Shown: positions 34,407 to 45,640, counted from the first letter of the stretch. The stretch is DNA of 64,000 nucleotides from Pegoplata infirma (GCA_963921195.1 OY992539.1:214316314-214380313), one strand, 5' to 3'. A program made the numbers and translations. Notes: generated by a model not told the origin, from the letters alone.

Positions 34407-34439
34407 ATTAAACCTAAACAAAAATAAAACTTTTAAAAG

Positions 34440-34530
34440 ACAGTTTTATAAACAACAAGTAAGATTATATTCGGTTGTGCCAAATCTTTAATACCCTCCA
34501 AAAATTTACAAAAAAAAAAATCCTGTCATA
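34440..34530 (-). mobile_element. mini-me-like terminal fragment
   Basis: AACAAGTAAGATTATATTCG and AATACCCTCCAAAAA match the 3' end of mini-me-like elements read in reverse. The rest is absent. Confidence 0.5.
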
Positions 34531-34771
34531 TCATTTCATTTTTCAATTAATCTCTTTAAAATTTTAATGGATTTTTCAAATTAAGAGGACCTTTTTTAAA
34601 TTGTCTGCACCGAATGTCAATTGATCTATTTTGGAAATTAATTGATTTTTTCGAATTTCAGTAAATCAATTGAAATTTGTAAAAGATCATTTGAAATTCG
34701 AAAATATCACTTGATAATTATTAGTTGAAGTAATTATTAATAAGATCGATTGAAATTTTACAAAGATCAAT
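34531..34771. other. Intron 1, spacer rich in AATTGA / TCAATT
   Basis: GATCAATTGAAATT-type strings recur in both orientations. Not a recognised element. Confidence 0.35.
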
Positions 34772-34918
34772 TGAAGGCCTTACTGCAAAAACTTGATAAG
34801 CAGCATTTTATTTTTTGGTGTTTTTTGCCTTATATTTTCTACATTATTTCAAAAGTTTTAAGGCAAAAACCACCATAAATGAAATGTTGCTTATCGAGTT
34901 TTTACAATAAGCCCTTCA
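34772..34918. mobile_element. Palindromic MITE, copy 1 (TGATAAGC family)
   Basis: TGAAGGCCTTACTGCAAAAAC and GTTTTTACAATAAGCCCTTCA-type ends form a hairpin. TTGATAAGCAGCATTT pairs with AAATGTTGCTTATCGA. Confidence 0.75.
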
Positions 34919-35073
34919 GTTGAAATTCGACAAAAATCAATTGATTAGTTGATTTTAGAAATCACAAGATATCAGTTGAATTAAAAAAAATTAAGTTTTA
35001 AAGATTAAAAATTTAAATTCAATGTTCAACTTTTAAGTAAACCTTTTTTAACATTAATTAAAGAGATCATTCA

Positions 35074-35272
35074 TTGTAAAACCTCGATAAGCCACATTTT
35101 ATTTGTTGGTGCTTTTCTTCTTTAATGTTTTGATATAATCTACAAAATTAATACTCTAGGTACTTGTGCTTTAAGTTTAAGAAAAACGTTTACCAAATAA
35201 ATATCAATAGAAAACTAGAAGAAGACAAAACACCAAAAATTAAATGTGGCTTATCAACTTTTTACAAAAAGC
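35074..35272. mobile_element. Palindromic MITE, copy 2 (TGATAAGC family)
   Basis: TCGATAAGCCACATTTTATT pairs with AAATTAAATGTGGCTTATCA. The right end AAAAAGCCCTTCAA matches that of copy 1, so this is a second diverged member 160 bp downstream. Confidence 0.75.
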
Positions 35273-36008
35273 CCTTCAATTAAATTTTTTTGAGTGTTTA
35301 AAATTCCGCTTGCCCTTTCCGCATATACCACTTACCCCCCAACATGATAAAATATTATTAAAAGAATGATAGTCTTCATAAAAAAGAAATAAAAAAACAA
35401 CCTTATATACAAAATCCCAAGTTTATTGCATATACACGTATTCACTGTAGAAATAAAGCACGTGAATACCGAGTGATCACAAACTAACCAAATAAAAAAT
35501 ACACTTCAGTTAACTTGCCAGCTAAGCCTGGTAGGTTGTTTGCTTTTCTGTAGTCATTATATTGTTTATTGTCATATAAAATTACATGTAAATTTATTTA
35601 AAAAGTTTATTAAACAAGATTTGTATTACAATTGTTTTGTTTATTGTGTTGGTACTTTTTTACCGATGCTGCTTGTACCTACCTACCTTTGCTTGTGTTT
35701 TTTTTTTTTTATTATTTTATTTTTAAACTATTTGATGCCAAATTATTTCCGAAAGCGGCACGCTTCAATTTAATTTGTGATGTCATTTTTATTTTATTTT
35801 TGTGGGGAATTGTTTGCATGTAAATTATTTATAATTAGTTTGAGGAAAATGCCGACAGAATGGCTGCATTTTTAGTTTTTATGGCGCTACGATCACAATT
35901 TTTTTTTTTTGGCAAGAAAAAGAGACATATTAGATCAAGTAGATTGGGGGTGAGATAGAATTTTAATTTACCTACAATTGAGAAATAACATTTCTTGTAA
36001 AATATTGA
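35273..36008. other. Intron 1, A+T-rich stretch
   Basis: Nothing recognised. The overlapping frames at 35540-35823 are low-complexity and have no recognisable motif. Confidence 0.35.
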
Positions 36009-36223
36009 GGTATTCACTTCAGATGTTTTTGACCCTTGCAACAGTGCAATATTGCAACTTTTTTTTTAAAAAATGTTTATTTTTCTATTACCTTTTATAT
36101 GATAAGTCGTTGCAAGAAAAGATTAGAATTTTTTTTTAATAGTAATACAATTGCATGTATTCACAAAGAAACAAGCAAATAAACTTGCAATTTTGCAAGA
36201 CTAAAATTTCTGACGTGAATTCC
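36009..36223 (-). mobile_element. TTCACGTCAGAA-family MITE, copy 3
   Basis: Inverted relative to copies 1 and 2. Starts GGTATTCACTTCAGA and ends TTTCTGACGTGAATTCC. Confidence 0.8.
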
Positions 36224-36260
36224 ATTATTATGAAACTTTATTCAGAGTAAAAATATTCAG

Positions 36261-36503
36261 GGTATTCACTTCAGAATTTTTTGACCCTTGCAACAGTGCA
36301 AAATTGCAACTTTTTTTTAAAAATTTTTTTAATAAAATTTTTATTTTTCAATTACCTTTTATATGATGCGTAGTTGCAAGAAAAGATTTGCAATTTATTT
36401 TAATATAAAAACAATTGTTTTAATTCACAAAGAAACAAGCAAAAAAAGTTGCAATTTTGACATTGCGCAATTTTGCAAGACTGAAATTTCTGACGTGAAT
36501 TCC
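36261..36503 (-). mobile_element. TTCACGTCAGAA-family MITE, copy 4
   Basis: Same orientation as copy 3 and 37 bp after it, with the best preserved termini (GGTATTCACTTCAGAA and TTTCTGACGTGAATTCC). Confidence 0.85.
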
Positions 36504-38295
36504 ATTTTTTTTTTTTTTTTTCAAGTTTATTGTAATTTTTCTAAATGCAAGACCCCCTTATCTCTTAAAAAAAAAGTGTTATATGTTTATTTTTTTTAGA
36601 ATAACCCGCTTTTGCAATATTTTTTCTAGCAAATTTTTTAAAATCGTTTTTGCAATTTCTGGTTCAAGTAAAAAAGTTTAATTTTTTACAAACTGAAAAA
36701 AAAAACAAAACATCCAAAATCGGTCCAGCCATTTTTTTCTATCATGGCAATCGATTTCGAATGAGAAAAAGCTGTTTAAGCTTTTTTAAACAGTTAATGC
36801 TACATTTTGGAGTTTGTTAAACAAAAAAATAAAGGTTTCTTAAGTATGAACCCCCTTAGCATCTATACCCTAGTCTGGAATCGACGGATATTTTTTGTAA
36901 TATTAATACCATTAACAAGGCAGGCTGATCGTCACCTTAGACATCACATCCACCACATTGTTAGGATATGCTCCCAGGAAAATTTTTTGGAACAAATTCC
37001 TGGTTCAATAGATTCTTGAATATATTCTACGGTAATCACAACAAAAATTTTCTATGTAAAAGTATTTTTCAAAAAAACTACTTGCTCTAAAAAACGATTG
37101 CTTTCGGGACAATTTCAAACAAAAATCATCGATTCTGGAATGTTAAGTAGAACCGGTTGCAGGGTAGTTTGATGGGTTCCGGAACCGATTATTTGGAACA
37201 GAAAATTTTGCTGGGCTTAGACAAATACTCGTTTTGTGTTCTACTTATTACTGCTGTGTTTTACTTATTAATAATTTTTACAGTTACAACAAATACAAAT
37301 TTTATTTTTAAGATTAACTCTACCTCATACTCCACCCAACGCAATATTATCTTTCAGGGTTCTTTGATTCCGTCACTGCTTCTTAGTGTAGTACGTTGAG
37401 CGCGATCTAGTACTTTTCAAGAGTAAATAGTGGATGATTAACGTGATCGATGTTTGGTTGAGGTTTTCTAAGATTTGGCTGTACTACCCTGGGTGCAGTG
37501 GTTTGATTTAAAAGTATATAGTTGGGGGTTATCAACTTGGTGACAAGCAAGAAGAAATTGTTTGCATAACAGGTCGTAGTGTTCTTTAACTCTCATTATC
37601 TTTGCTTCCTGATTGTGGTCTCCCAGGGAAATGAGATGGCTACCAGTTGCTTCTTCTCTAAGAGCGGAATTCTGAGATATTTAAAGTCACTTCCAGTTTG
37701 TGTTGTTTCAATATGTTGACCAAATGGAACAAATCACCAATTAAAAATTTTCAAGAGATCCATTGAAAACTGAAAAAAAGAAATACATTTTAAATTGATC
37801 ACTTAAAACATTAACAAATCTTTTAACAAATTTAATATGACTTCGTCTTTGAATAGTACAAAATTAAAATTGTTCAAATAGTTCAAAGTCCTCTTAATTT
37901 TGCCAAAAAAATAAAAAAATTGTTTGAACTAAATCATCATTTTATTTTAAAAATAAAATACGTTTTTTATTGCAAATCAAAAATTGTATTTTTAGAATTT
38001 ATGATTTTCAATAAACAGATAAGAATTTTTCAAGTTCAAAATGTTAATAAAAAATATTTCATAAAAATAATTGTTTTGTTCTATTATAGAATAATCATAA
38101 AAAAACGCAGTAGACATAATCAGTTCCAACTTGTATACCAGGAAGGTATTCACCTTATAAATACGTCGTGAGGTTAAAAATATACTTATAACAGAAATTA
38201 TTGATTGAAATTTTTTGTTCCGTTTATTTTTTGGAAATTGAAAAAATACAATGCAAATTTCTCAATACAAAATTATTCTTATATCTTTGATTTAT
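36504..38295. other. Intron 1, unassigned
   Basis: About 1.8 kb without a recognised element. Short frames (for example 37157-37399) lack recognisable motifs, and I do not call a gene. Confidence 0.35.
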
Positions 38296-38528
38296 TTTAA
38301 GTCGATTTAGCGATGTCCGTCCGGTAACTTAACATATTTACTTGTTGCTTGGAGATGTTTGGTATTGCATTTGGGCAATATCGTTCAAAAAATGTTGGTA
38401 CTCCTCATAACCTAAAAATACAAAATACTTTAATGGCTGGTGGTTGACATATGTGAACCGAATTGGATACCGAAAGGTATTTAATTAAAAAAGAACAAAA
38501 ATATTTTTTGCGAAATTTTTTTTACCAA

Positions 38529-38818
38529 GGCCTCTGTTCTGTCCTTCACAACTTTTCAATTCACATGAAAATTTTCGAATCACATGAAATCAAGTTAAGT
38601 ATTTTGTCGATCACGTTTGAAGTTGAAATCGAATAGTTAAAATTTAAGAATTATAAGGAAAAAGATCATACGTTTTACTTTCACCAGATTTTTTTTATGT
38701 GAAACAAAACGAAAAAAAAAATTCGGATGTGAAATCTGGAACAATAAAAAATTCGGAAATTTTAATTTTCACATTTTTTATGTGAATTACTTTTTTTGGA
38801 TCGTGGCCCAAGAATTTT
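38529..38818 (+). mobile_element. GGCC-ended element, copy 1 (290 bp)
   Basis: Starts GGCCTCTGTTCTGTCC and ends TTTGGATCGTGGCC, flanked by CAA on both sides. The interior AAAACGAAAAA and CGGATGTGAAATCTGGAAC strings are shared with copies at 43057, 45847 and 61175. Confidence 0.75.
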
Positions 38819-38894
38819 TTTCCGCGGAAATTTAGTTTCAAACTTTTTTTCTCAAATAATTTTTTTTTTTTTTCAAAAATTTTTCATCATTTTT

Positions 38895-39935
38895 GTTTTT
38901 TTTTCAAATATATGAATGTGGGTGTGGAACAAGGTGCTATAATCCAAAAACCAAATTGTATAGGAGAAGCAAAAAACTAAATATATATATGTTCCCGAAG
39001 CTCCTATAAGGAGCATAGGGCCCCAAACAAAAACTAAATAAGTCGCGAAAAAAAATTTAATTTCTTAATTTTCTTTTTGCAGATCGAAAAGATTGACCAT
39101 TTGCATCTATGTACAAAATTTCATAAAAATAGAATGAGCGGAAGTAGCAAAAAATTGCATGTGAAATTTTGTTCTAGTGGAATAAGGTGCTATGTTACAA
39201 TTTCTACTAGGAATTTCAATACATTTGCCAAGTAGTTTTCTGTTTTTTGTGTTATTTTTTAAAAATTAAAATTTGACATGATGAATTCTGCAAAATTTAG
39301 ACGGGGTCCAGCAATACTCATTTTTATGTAAGATTAATAAAAGGTAGTTAATTTAACAAAAAACAAGTGGTTTATGGTTTATTTTGAACAGATTTTCGCG
39401 TAATGGGTTAAAAAAATTTGCGCAATTTATAATATAAGTTACTAACCATTCAATTTTATAGTTTTAACTCAAAAATTGGATAGATTATCTAAATCCGCCC
39501 TTAGTATTTCGTAAAACAATATTGTGTTTTTGTATGGATATAGCACCTTTTTCCATATTCACACTTTAACTATAGATAGATTAGATATGAAAGCGTTTTT
39601 TGCTAAACCAATGGGCACATGTTAAAGCCTAGGATGTTTTCTACACGTTAACCATCTAACATGCAAGAATTTTGATATACCACCTTTAGTTTAACTGCAA
39701 AATACATGTTAGTATTCGGGGGAAAAATATAAAATATTTCCAAAAATCGTTAAAATTGAACTTTTAAGGTCAATTTTATGACAGAAAACAGTCAAGTTTT
39801 TAACAAATTTGTTTGCAAATAGATGGAACTATTGAAGGGAGATACGATTTTGCAAAAAAACGCGATTTCCAAAAATTGGATTTTAGCACCTTCTTCCACA
39901 CACACATTCATATATTTTTTCAAAAATCTTTTTAT
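38895..39935. mobile_element. Foldback element in intron 1
   Basis: ATATGAATGTGGGTGTGGAA and AAGGTGCTATAATCCAAAAA on the left are inverted on the right as TTTTTGGATTTTAGCACC and TTCCACACACACATTCATAT. A second internal pair (AATAAGGTGCTATG, ATAGCACCTTTTTCC) lies further in. Confidence 0.75.
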
Positions 39936-40100
39936 ATTGTGGAGGGTATCCATCCAATCAGCAAGACCGAATAAAACTTTTTTACTTGTTTAAAATAAAG
40001 TTGTTTGCAAACAATTTTTTTTTTCATTGTGGAGGGTATCAATTCGTTAAACCGATTTTAACTTTTTTACTTGTCTTTTTTTTACTTTATGATATACATT

Positions 40101-40136
40101 CTAATTATCTTGATTCTTAATTACTTTAATTTTCAG
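40101..40136 (+). promoter_or_regulatory. Branch point and 3' splice site of intron 1
   Basis: CTAAT at 40101-40105 lies 32 bases before the exon, followed by a T-rich tract and TTTTCAG. This is the usual fly arrangement. Confidence 0.6.
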
Positions 40137-40695
40137 ATGTTTGGAATTGGCACCGACAAAGTCGATCTAACACAATTTAAATATCACTTTCTCTCCGCCT
40201 TGGGTACCAATTCCCAGTCATGGGGCTTTTCCTATGAAGGTAAAAAACATCATAATGGTGTTCATCTGCCGTATGGACAAAAATTCTCACAAGGCTGTAT
40301 AGTAGGTATACTCGTAGATCGTACCAGAGGTGAATTGGAATTTTTCCTTAATCGTCGTTCAATGGGTGTAGCCTATACAAACATTCCTACCGATCCCAGT
40401 GTTAAACTATATCCAATGATATGTTCTACTGCCGCCAAATCTGCCATACGTCTTATAAATGCAACATCACAGGTAGAAAGTTTACAATTAAGAGCATTTA
40501 GAGCTATGTCAAAACAACCCAAAGCCTTGGAGGAATTAAGAACAATGCCGGGTTTAAAAACTATACTTAACGATTATTGGTTTTTGGCGCCACCTGTAAG
40601 ATACTCACAACAAAGTAAATCAAACGAATTTGATATATTAGATGAAGCTGTTTTGTCAACAAAATCTCGTATGAGTAGAAAACAAAAGTATAAAG
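40137..40695 (+). CDS. SPSB3: SPSB3-like protein, coding exon 2
   Basis: Encodes residues 132-317 and the first base of codon 318. It continues the SPRY domain: MFGIGTDKVDL, SWGFSYEG at 159-166, GCIVGILVD, GELEFFLNRR, and YPMICSTAAKS at 223-233. The SOCS-box region follows: SLQLRAFRAM at 246-255 fits the Elongin-binding BC box except that Ala replaces the usual Cys. The MPGLKTIL segment aligns with the SPSB3 region downstream of LPLP, so the Cullin-5 motif is degenerate. The donor is AAAG|GTAGGT at 40696 (phase 1). Reading through instead would add a short tail and stop (GRCVTVF), a possible intron-retained end. Residue-level similarity to vertebrate SPSB3 runs through the whole exon (my reading, not an alignment run). 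Confidence 0.93.
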
Positions 40696-41331
40696 GTAGG
40701 TGTGTAACAGTGTTCTAATTTTAGAAAAAAAATTCAACAACTTTAATTCAATATGAACTTTTTCTTAAAAAAAGCAACTGAAATATTTTCTTTTCGAAGA
40801 TGTCTCAGTTACCTGTAATTTGTTTCTATTTTATAAGCAACTGAAAATTTTTCTATACAAAAAAGATTCTGGAACAAATTTCTTAGATATTAGAAATAAG
40901 CCTGAGAAACGGACTATTTAGCTATTAAAAAAATTTCTCTGAAATTTGGAAATTTCTTTGCGAAAAATCTATAATCGGAAAAGTTGTACCAAATCGTCAA
41001 AATCTCTTTTTTTGGGTTTAATCCTTAAAAGTATCTGAATTTGCAAGAAATTTGCTGTTCAAATCAGATATGTAAAGTAGACACTCCAATAAGGAGAATC
41101 GTCTTAAAATCCATTGAGTATATCCAGAAATATTTGCAAAGAAGTCAAAATTTTGTATTAAATTTGCATCTTTTTTCATACATTTTTATGATCTTTTGTT
41201 AAAATTGAAACACATTTCCTAAAGTATTTTTGCCTCCTAAACACGAATATGACGTCAGAAAAATTTTATCAAATCGCCTTCTCGAGATATAAGCATTTTC
41301 AAATTTTGTGGACGAAGGAACCCCTTAAAAC
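40696..41331. other. Intron 2, first part
   Basis: Scattered degenerate satellite-like strings (TTTTTCTATACAAAAAAG) occur at 40800-40900. From about 41110, ATATCCAGAAATATTTGCAA is inverted at 42466 (TTTGCAAATATTTCTGGAT), so an older foldback hosts the following hAT-like element. Confidence 0.5.
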
Positions 41332-42446
41332 TAGGGTTGCCATTTGCATTTTGAGAAAAAGAGGACGTCAACCTCAAAAAACGAGGACATTTGACCCAAA
41401 AAAGAGGACAGTTTTTTTAAAATAAATTAATTTGAATAAAGTCAACAACGCAATACAATATGCAAAAAAAAAAAATATTTTTTTTTTAAGAAAACTATTT
41501 TTTCCACTAAAAAAATATATTTCCAATTATATTTCAATATTTTGGATATATCCATTCAATTATATGTATTTTGGAAATATCTATTTATAATTCAAAAATT
41601 TGCAGTTATATTTAAAAAAATTCTAAATATAAGTCAAAAATTTTCAATGTATATCAGAGTTTTCTATTTGTATTTTAAAATTTTCTAAATTCTTTTCAGA
41701 AGATTCCATTTGTTTTTCAAAAATTTCCATTTTCATTTCAAAATTTTCCAAATAATTTTAAGAAAATTATTTTTGAATTCAAATAAGTTCAGATATTTTA
41801 ATTGTAATTCAAATATTTCCATTTTGATTTAAAAATTATGTAACTGCTTTTCAATTTTTTTTTTTTGTATATCAAAATTTTTTTTTGTATGTATATCAAA
41901 ATTTTCTGAAAAATTTTGAAATACAAATTTGACATATACTTAATCAGAATTTTCTGAAAAGCATTTGGAAAATTTTTAAATGGAAATATTTTGAGTAGGT
42001 TTATTCTAGCTCGATGTCATTATTTCCTTTACTAATTAAAACTATGATATTCTCATAGAATAATTTTCAAGAAAATTATTTTTCTGTTTTAAATTTATTT
42101 ATGTTGGTCATTTTTTGCAAGACTTTATCGACACGTCAAGACTTTACCGCCAGCTGATAATAACGTAGTAATTTTCGTTCTACATAAAGTGCTTTTTTAC
42201 TTGAAATATACGAGTTTTTAAGTGTTTTTTATTTCTGTGCTCGTTTTGCTCTCAAAAAGTTGGCATTGCTGCTGGTAAGCGAAAATACAGCGATGCCAAT
42301 AATTCGATCGTTAAATAATACAAAAAAAATTTATGAGGAAAAAAGGAGGACAACCCCGGACACTTTCTAAAAAAGAAGTAGGACTGCCCCGGACGCCCTA
42401 AAAAAGAGGACGGTGTCCGGGGAAAAGAGGACGGATGGCAACCCTA
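41332..42446. mobile_element. 1115-bp hAT-like element in intron 2, 8-bp TSD
   Basis: The ends TAGGGTTGCC and GGCAACCCTA are perfect inverted repeats. They are flanked by the 8-bp duplication CTTAAAAC (41324-41331, 42447-42454), diagnostic of hAT-type transposition. AAGAGGAC repeats lie just inside both ends. The interior has ATTTCCAATTATATTT-type imperfect repeats and one arm of the TCTAGCTCRAGGTCA hairpin family at 42004. No transposase frame. Confidence 0.88.
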
Positions 42447-42620
42447 CTTAAAACTGACATTTTTTTTTTTGCAAATATTTCTGGATGTACTCATTGGATT
42501 TTAATGTTCAAATTTTGGATTTTTAATTGAAATTAAAATCCAAAGAAAATCAAAAAATAAGTCTTGCGACACGCCATATTTATTAATTTAATAGTTTGGA
42601 GGCGCTAAACAAGGAAATAA

Positions 42621-42842
42621 TGTGCTCGGTTCTCGAAAACGATTTCACCATTCACCAACTTTTTATAGATTTGATATTCTTTCGAATTTTAAGACTTTTA
42701 AATTTCTTCTTGTAATTATTAAAGATATTAACTAGATCTTTAATTGTTACAAGAAAAAAAAAAATCTTAAAATCTTAAAATTCGAAAGAATATCAAATTT
42801 TTAAAAGGTGAATGGTGAAATCGTATTCGAGAATCGAGCACA
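42621..42842. mobile_element. Palindromic MITE, TGTGCTCG ends
   Basis: TGTGCTCGGTTCTCGAA and ACGATTTCACCATTCACC on the left pair with GGTGAATGGTGAAATCGT and TTCGAGAATCGAGCACA on the right. About 220 bp. Confidence 0.8.
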
Positions 42843-43056
42843 ATAAAAAGCTGAAATTAGTTGAACGGATTTCGAGTTATCGCTATTTGAAATTTGCAAA
42901 AATTTAAAAAACAAATCTCAAAACTTCTTTATCTTGACCCTTTTGAGTCTTTCATTTAAACTTAGTTTAAGCCAAATCCGATCATTTTAACCGTGGCGCC
43001 CTTTGATCAAAGTTTTGGATTTTTGAAAAATTTCCACTCATATTTGGGATTCTGTT
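42843..43056. other. Intron 2 spacer
   Basis: GTGGCGCCCTTTGATCAAAG resembles strings at 26820 and 43490, a mini-me-interior-like fragment. No gene. Confidence 0.35.
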
Positions 43057-43256
43057 CTGTCTTCCACAACTTTTCAATTCACATGAAATTTTCCAAATGA
43101 CATGAGTTGAAATCAAATACGATTTTTAATAATTAAAATTTTAAAAACTATTAGGAAAAAAGTGCATTTCGTTTTACTTTCACCAAACTATGTATGTGAA
43201 ACAAAACGAAAAAAAGAAGTAATTTTGTGAATTATTTTTTTTTTTGAATAGCGGCC
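43057..43256 (+). mobile_element. GGCC-ended element, copy 2 (internally deleted)
   Basis: TTCTGTTCTGTCTTCCACAA to GAATAGCGGCC matches the two ends of the 290-bp family, with part of the middle lost. Confidence 0.65.
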
Positions 43257-44347
43257 TTGGATTTTTAAAAAATTAAAAATATGTTTCGATACGTTATTTT
43301 TACAAATTTTTGCCAAGCGGAATATAAAATTTGTCAACAAATGTTCAGAAATGACGGTTTTTTCTTACCTTCAAGAAATTGAAAAAAGAAAAATCTAAAT
43401 TTTTCCAATGACTTTCATAGAACTTGAGAAAAACTTTTATTTAAACCTTATTTGATCCAAATCAGAGAATTTTATCTCATGGCGCCCCTCGATTAAAATT
43501 TAAGAGTTGTTGGAGACTTTTTTTTAAACCAAAACTTTGATCGAAGGCACCACGTGTTAAAATGGTCGGATTTGACTTAAATTAATTTTAAATGAAAATT
43601 TTGCCTCAAGTGCAAAAAAACTTTGAGATTTTGTTAAAAAAATTTCTTGAACGTAGGAAAAAACCGCAATTTTTTTGCAAATTTCAAAGCGATATCTCAA
43701 AAACTAAAAATTTATAAATATGATGCGCTGCAAGACATATATTTCTTTAAATTTGTTTTTCAAACTTAAAAAGACCAAACTTAAATCGCCGGGCGCCACG
43801 GGTTCATTTAATCCGATTTTAACTGTTATCAAAATCGAAAATATTTGTATGTTTCTCAGAATCTTAAAACTGCTCTTTGCAGAGAAATATCTGTGTCTGA
43901 GAATCGTTTAGCAGCAAAATTTTTTCAAAATCTTAAATTGGAAATTTTGTATAAGAAAAAAGATGTCTCAGAATCGTAAAATGTTTATAGGCTAGGTCTA
44001 AATGTTTCTAATTAAATTTTTTTTTTCTATTCTGAAAAAGGTTTAAAAAAAATCTTACAATCTTAAAATTATTGTATATAAAAAAATATAATCTAAGAAT
44101 ATGTAAGAATCTATTTTTTTAATATTTCTGTCTGAAAAAATTTCACGAGGCAAAAATTTTCTTAACCCCCGGTTTTTTAAAGGTAAAAATTCTTAAATCT
44201 AAGAGCAATTCTTCAGAAAAAAATCCTCTGAATTTTTTAATATAAGAAAAATTACTTAGAATATTGGATTTTTTAAATTGTTTCATATTTAATAGTTAAG
44301 TTGTCTACAGTTATCTTACTATTTTCTAATTTTAATTTATTTTTCAG
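43257..44347. other. Intron 2, last part
   Basis: Contains degenerate satellite-like strings in reverse orientation (TCTCAGAATCTTAAAA, 43855; AAAGATGTCTCAGAATC, 43959). It ends with CTAAT at 44326 and TTTTTCAG as the acceptor. Confidence 0.5.
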
Positions 44348-44475
44348 ATGATGAGGCTGATATTAATGATCTCTATAGTAATGCTCACAAAATTGCTTTA
44401 CATCATCGAGCCGAAAGTGATGATGAATTTCCTGTAAATGAATACTTTGATGAATATTTTCATTATTTATTCTAA
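44348..44475 (+). CDS. SPSB3: SPSB3-like protein, terminal coding exon 3
   Basis: Completes codon 318 (G from exon 2 plus AT gives Asp) and encodes residues 318-359 ending EYFHYLF and TAA at 44473. The acceptor TTTTTCAG and phase agree with the exon 2 donor. The segment is acidic (DDEADINDLY, AESDDEFPVNEYFDEYF) and has no counterpart I recognise in vertebrate SPSB3, whose C-terminus is basic. It may be fly-specific. The total of 359 aa is close to the vertebrate protein (about 355). Confidence 0.82.
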
Positions 44476-44895
44476 AACAAAATCACATTCTTCATCTTGT
44501 CATCGCCTTTATCACAACATATGCCTGTTTACACAATACCCAGTTACCAACATATCTTCCGATTAATTCGTTTGTGTTATTGGCTCTTTCAGATTTATAG
44601 TTAACATTTAAAAGAACCAAAAAAAGAACCATGTTATAAGAGCCTATACAGTTATGGGTTTGATTCCCTTTAAAACAAATTGTTCTTTGTATGTACAGAT
44701 TATCGTTATGTTAATAATTTTTGATTAATTATTGTGTTCATTTTATCTTTAGTTTAACTATAATTGAACAAATGTCCTTAGAAATATCTCTTTTTTAAAT
44801 TTTAGTGCATAAGTAATTTTGTAAAAATTTTGACTGTCTTACAATTAGTAAGTTTTTAGTTTGTTTTGTAGCTTTAAGATTTTTTTTTTAATAAA
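44476..44895 (+). terminator. 3' UTR and poly(A) signal of the SPSB3-like gene
   Basis: AATAAA at 44890-44895 follows a T run, 415 bp after the stop, and is the first canonical hexamer seen there. GGGTTTGATTCCC at 44656 is a weak B-box-like string, not interpreted further. Confidence 0.55.
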
Positions 44896-45049
44896 TCAAA
44901 TCAACAAATTATCCAGTATAAGAATGGTAAGCAAATAATAATTTAATATCGTAAAAATAATACCATCTAATCAATTGAGATACATTTTGATAAATTTGTT
45001 ACAATACTAACCAAAATATAGCGTTTTTAAAAGATTACAGTTTAGGTAT

Positions 45050-45640
45050 ATGTAAAATGCAATCTATACATTCGTAGCTTTAATTTGACATCAATTTATT
45101 AAAATCGGTTCAGTAAAGGCTTGATACGGCAATTTTTAGTTTTTTTTTAAGAAAAAATAATCTGGCAGCACTGGCAAAAATTACCGATTTTTAGGAAAAA
45201 CAATCTGGCAGCACTGGTAAAATCTCGATTTTTCACTAAAATGTTGCCAGATTGAAATTATGATTTTTCTCCGGAAATGTGGTCGCTCAATAGATGGCGC
45301 TGTTTTTATAAAATTAAAAATTTGTAGCATACTTTTAGGGGCATTTGGTATAAAAACAGCGCCATCTATTGAGCGACCACATTCCCGGAGAAAAATCAAA
45401 ATTTCAATCTGGCAACATTTTAGTGAAAAATTGAGATTTTACCAGTGCTGCCAGATCGTTTTTCCTTAAAATCAAATATTTTTGCCAGTGCTGCCAGATC
45501 TTTTTCTTCTAAAATTAAAAAAAAAAAACTGCCGTATCTCCTTTTTTACTAAACCAATTTTATTAAAATGTATGTCAAATGAAAGCTTAAAAGTTTGTAG
45601 ATTGTATTTAAAACATAATAGAATCTATATATTAAACCTA
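45050..45640. mobile_element. Foldback with GATACGGCA arms and paired CTCF-like motifs
   Basis: GATACGGCA (45123) pairs with TGCCGTATC (ending 45539). Inside, TCTGGCAGCACTGG occurs twice and its inverse CCAGTGCTGCCAGA twice. AATAGATGGCGCTG (45289) faces CAGCGCCATCTATT (45357). Similarity extends outward to about 45050 and 45640, so the edges are approximate. It lies just past the SPSB3-like poly(A) signal. Confidence 0.75.

Larger units (their letters stand above)
38296..40075 (+). mobile_element. mini-me-like element, heavily interrupted
   Basis: The core TTTAAGTCGATTTAGCGATG and a short (GTCY)n begin at 38300. Two successive 3' ends (TTGTGGAGGGTATC...TTTTTTACTTGT) occur at 39938-39990 and 40028-40075. 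A GGCC-ended element and a foldback sit in between. Its right edge is only 61 bp from exon 2. Confidence 0.6.
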
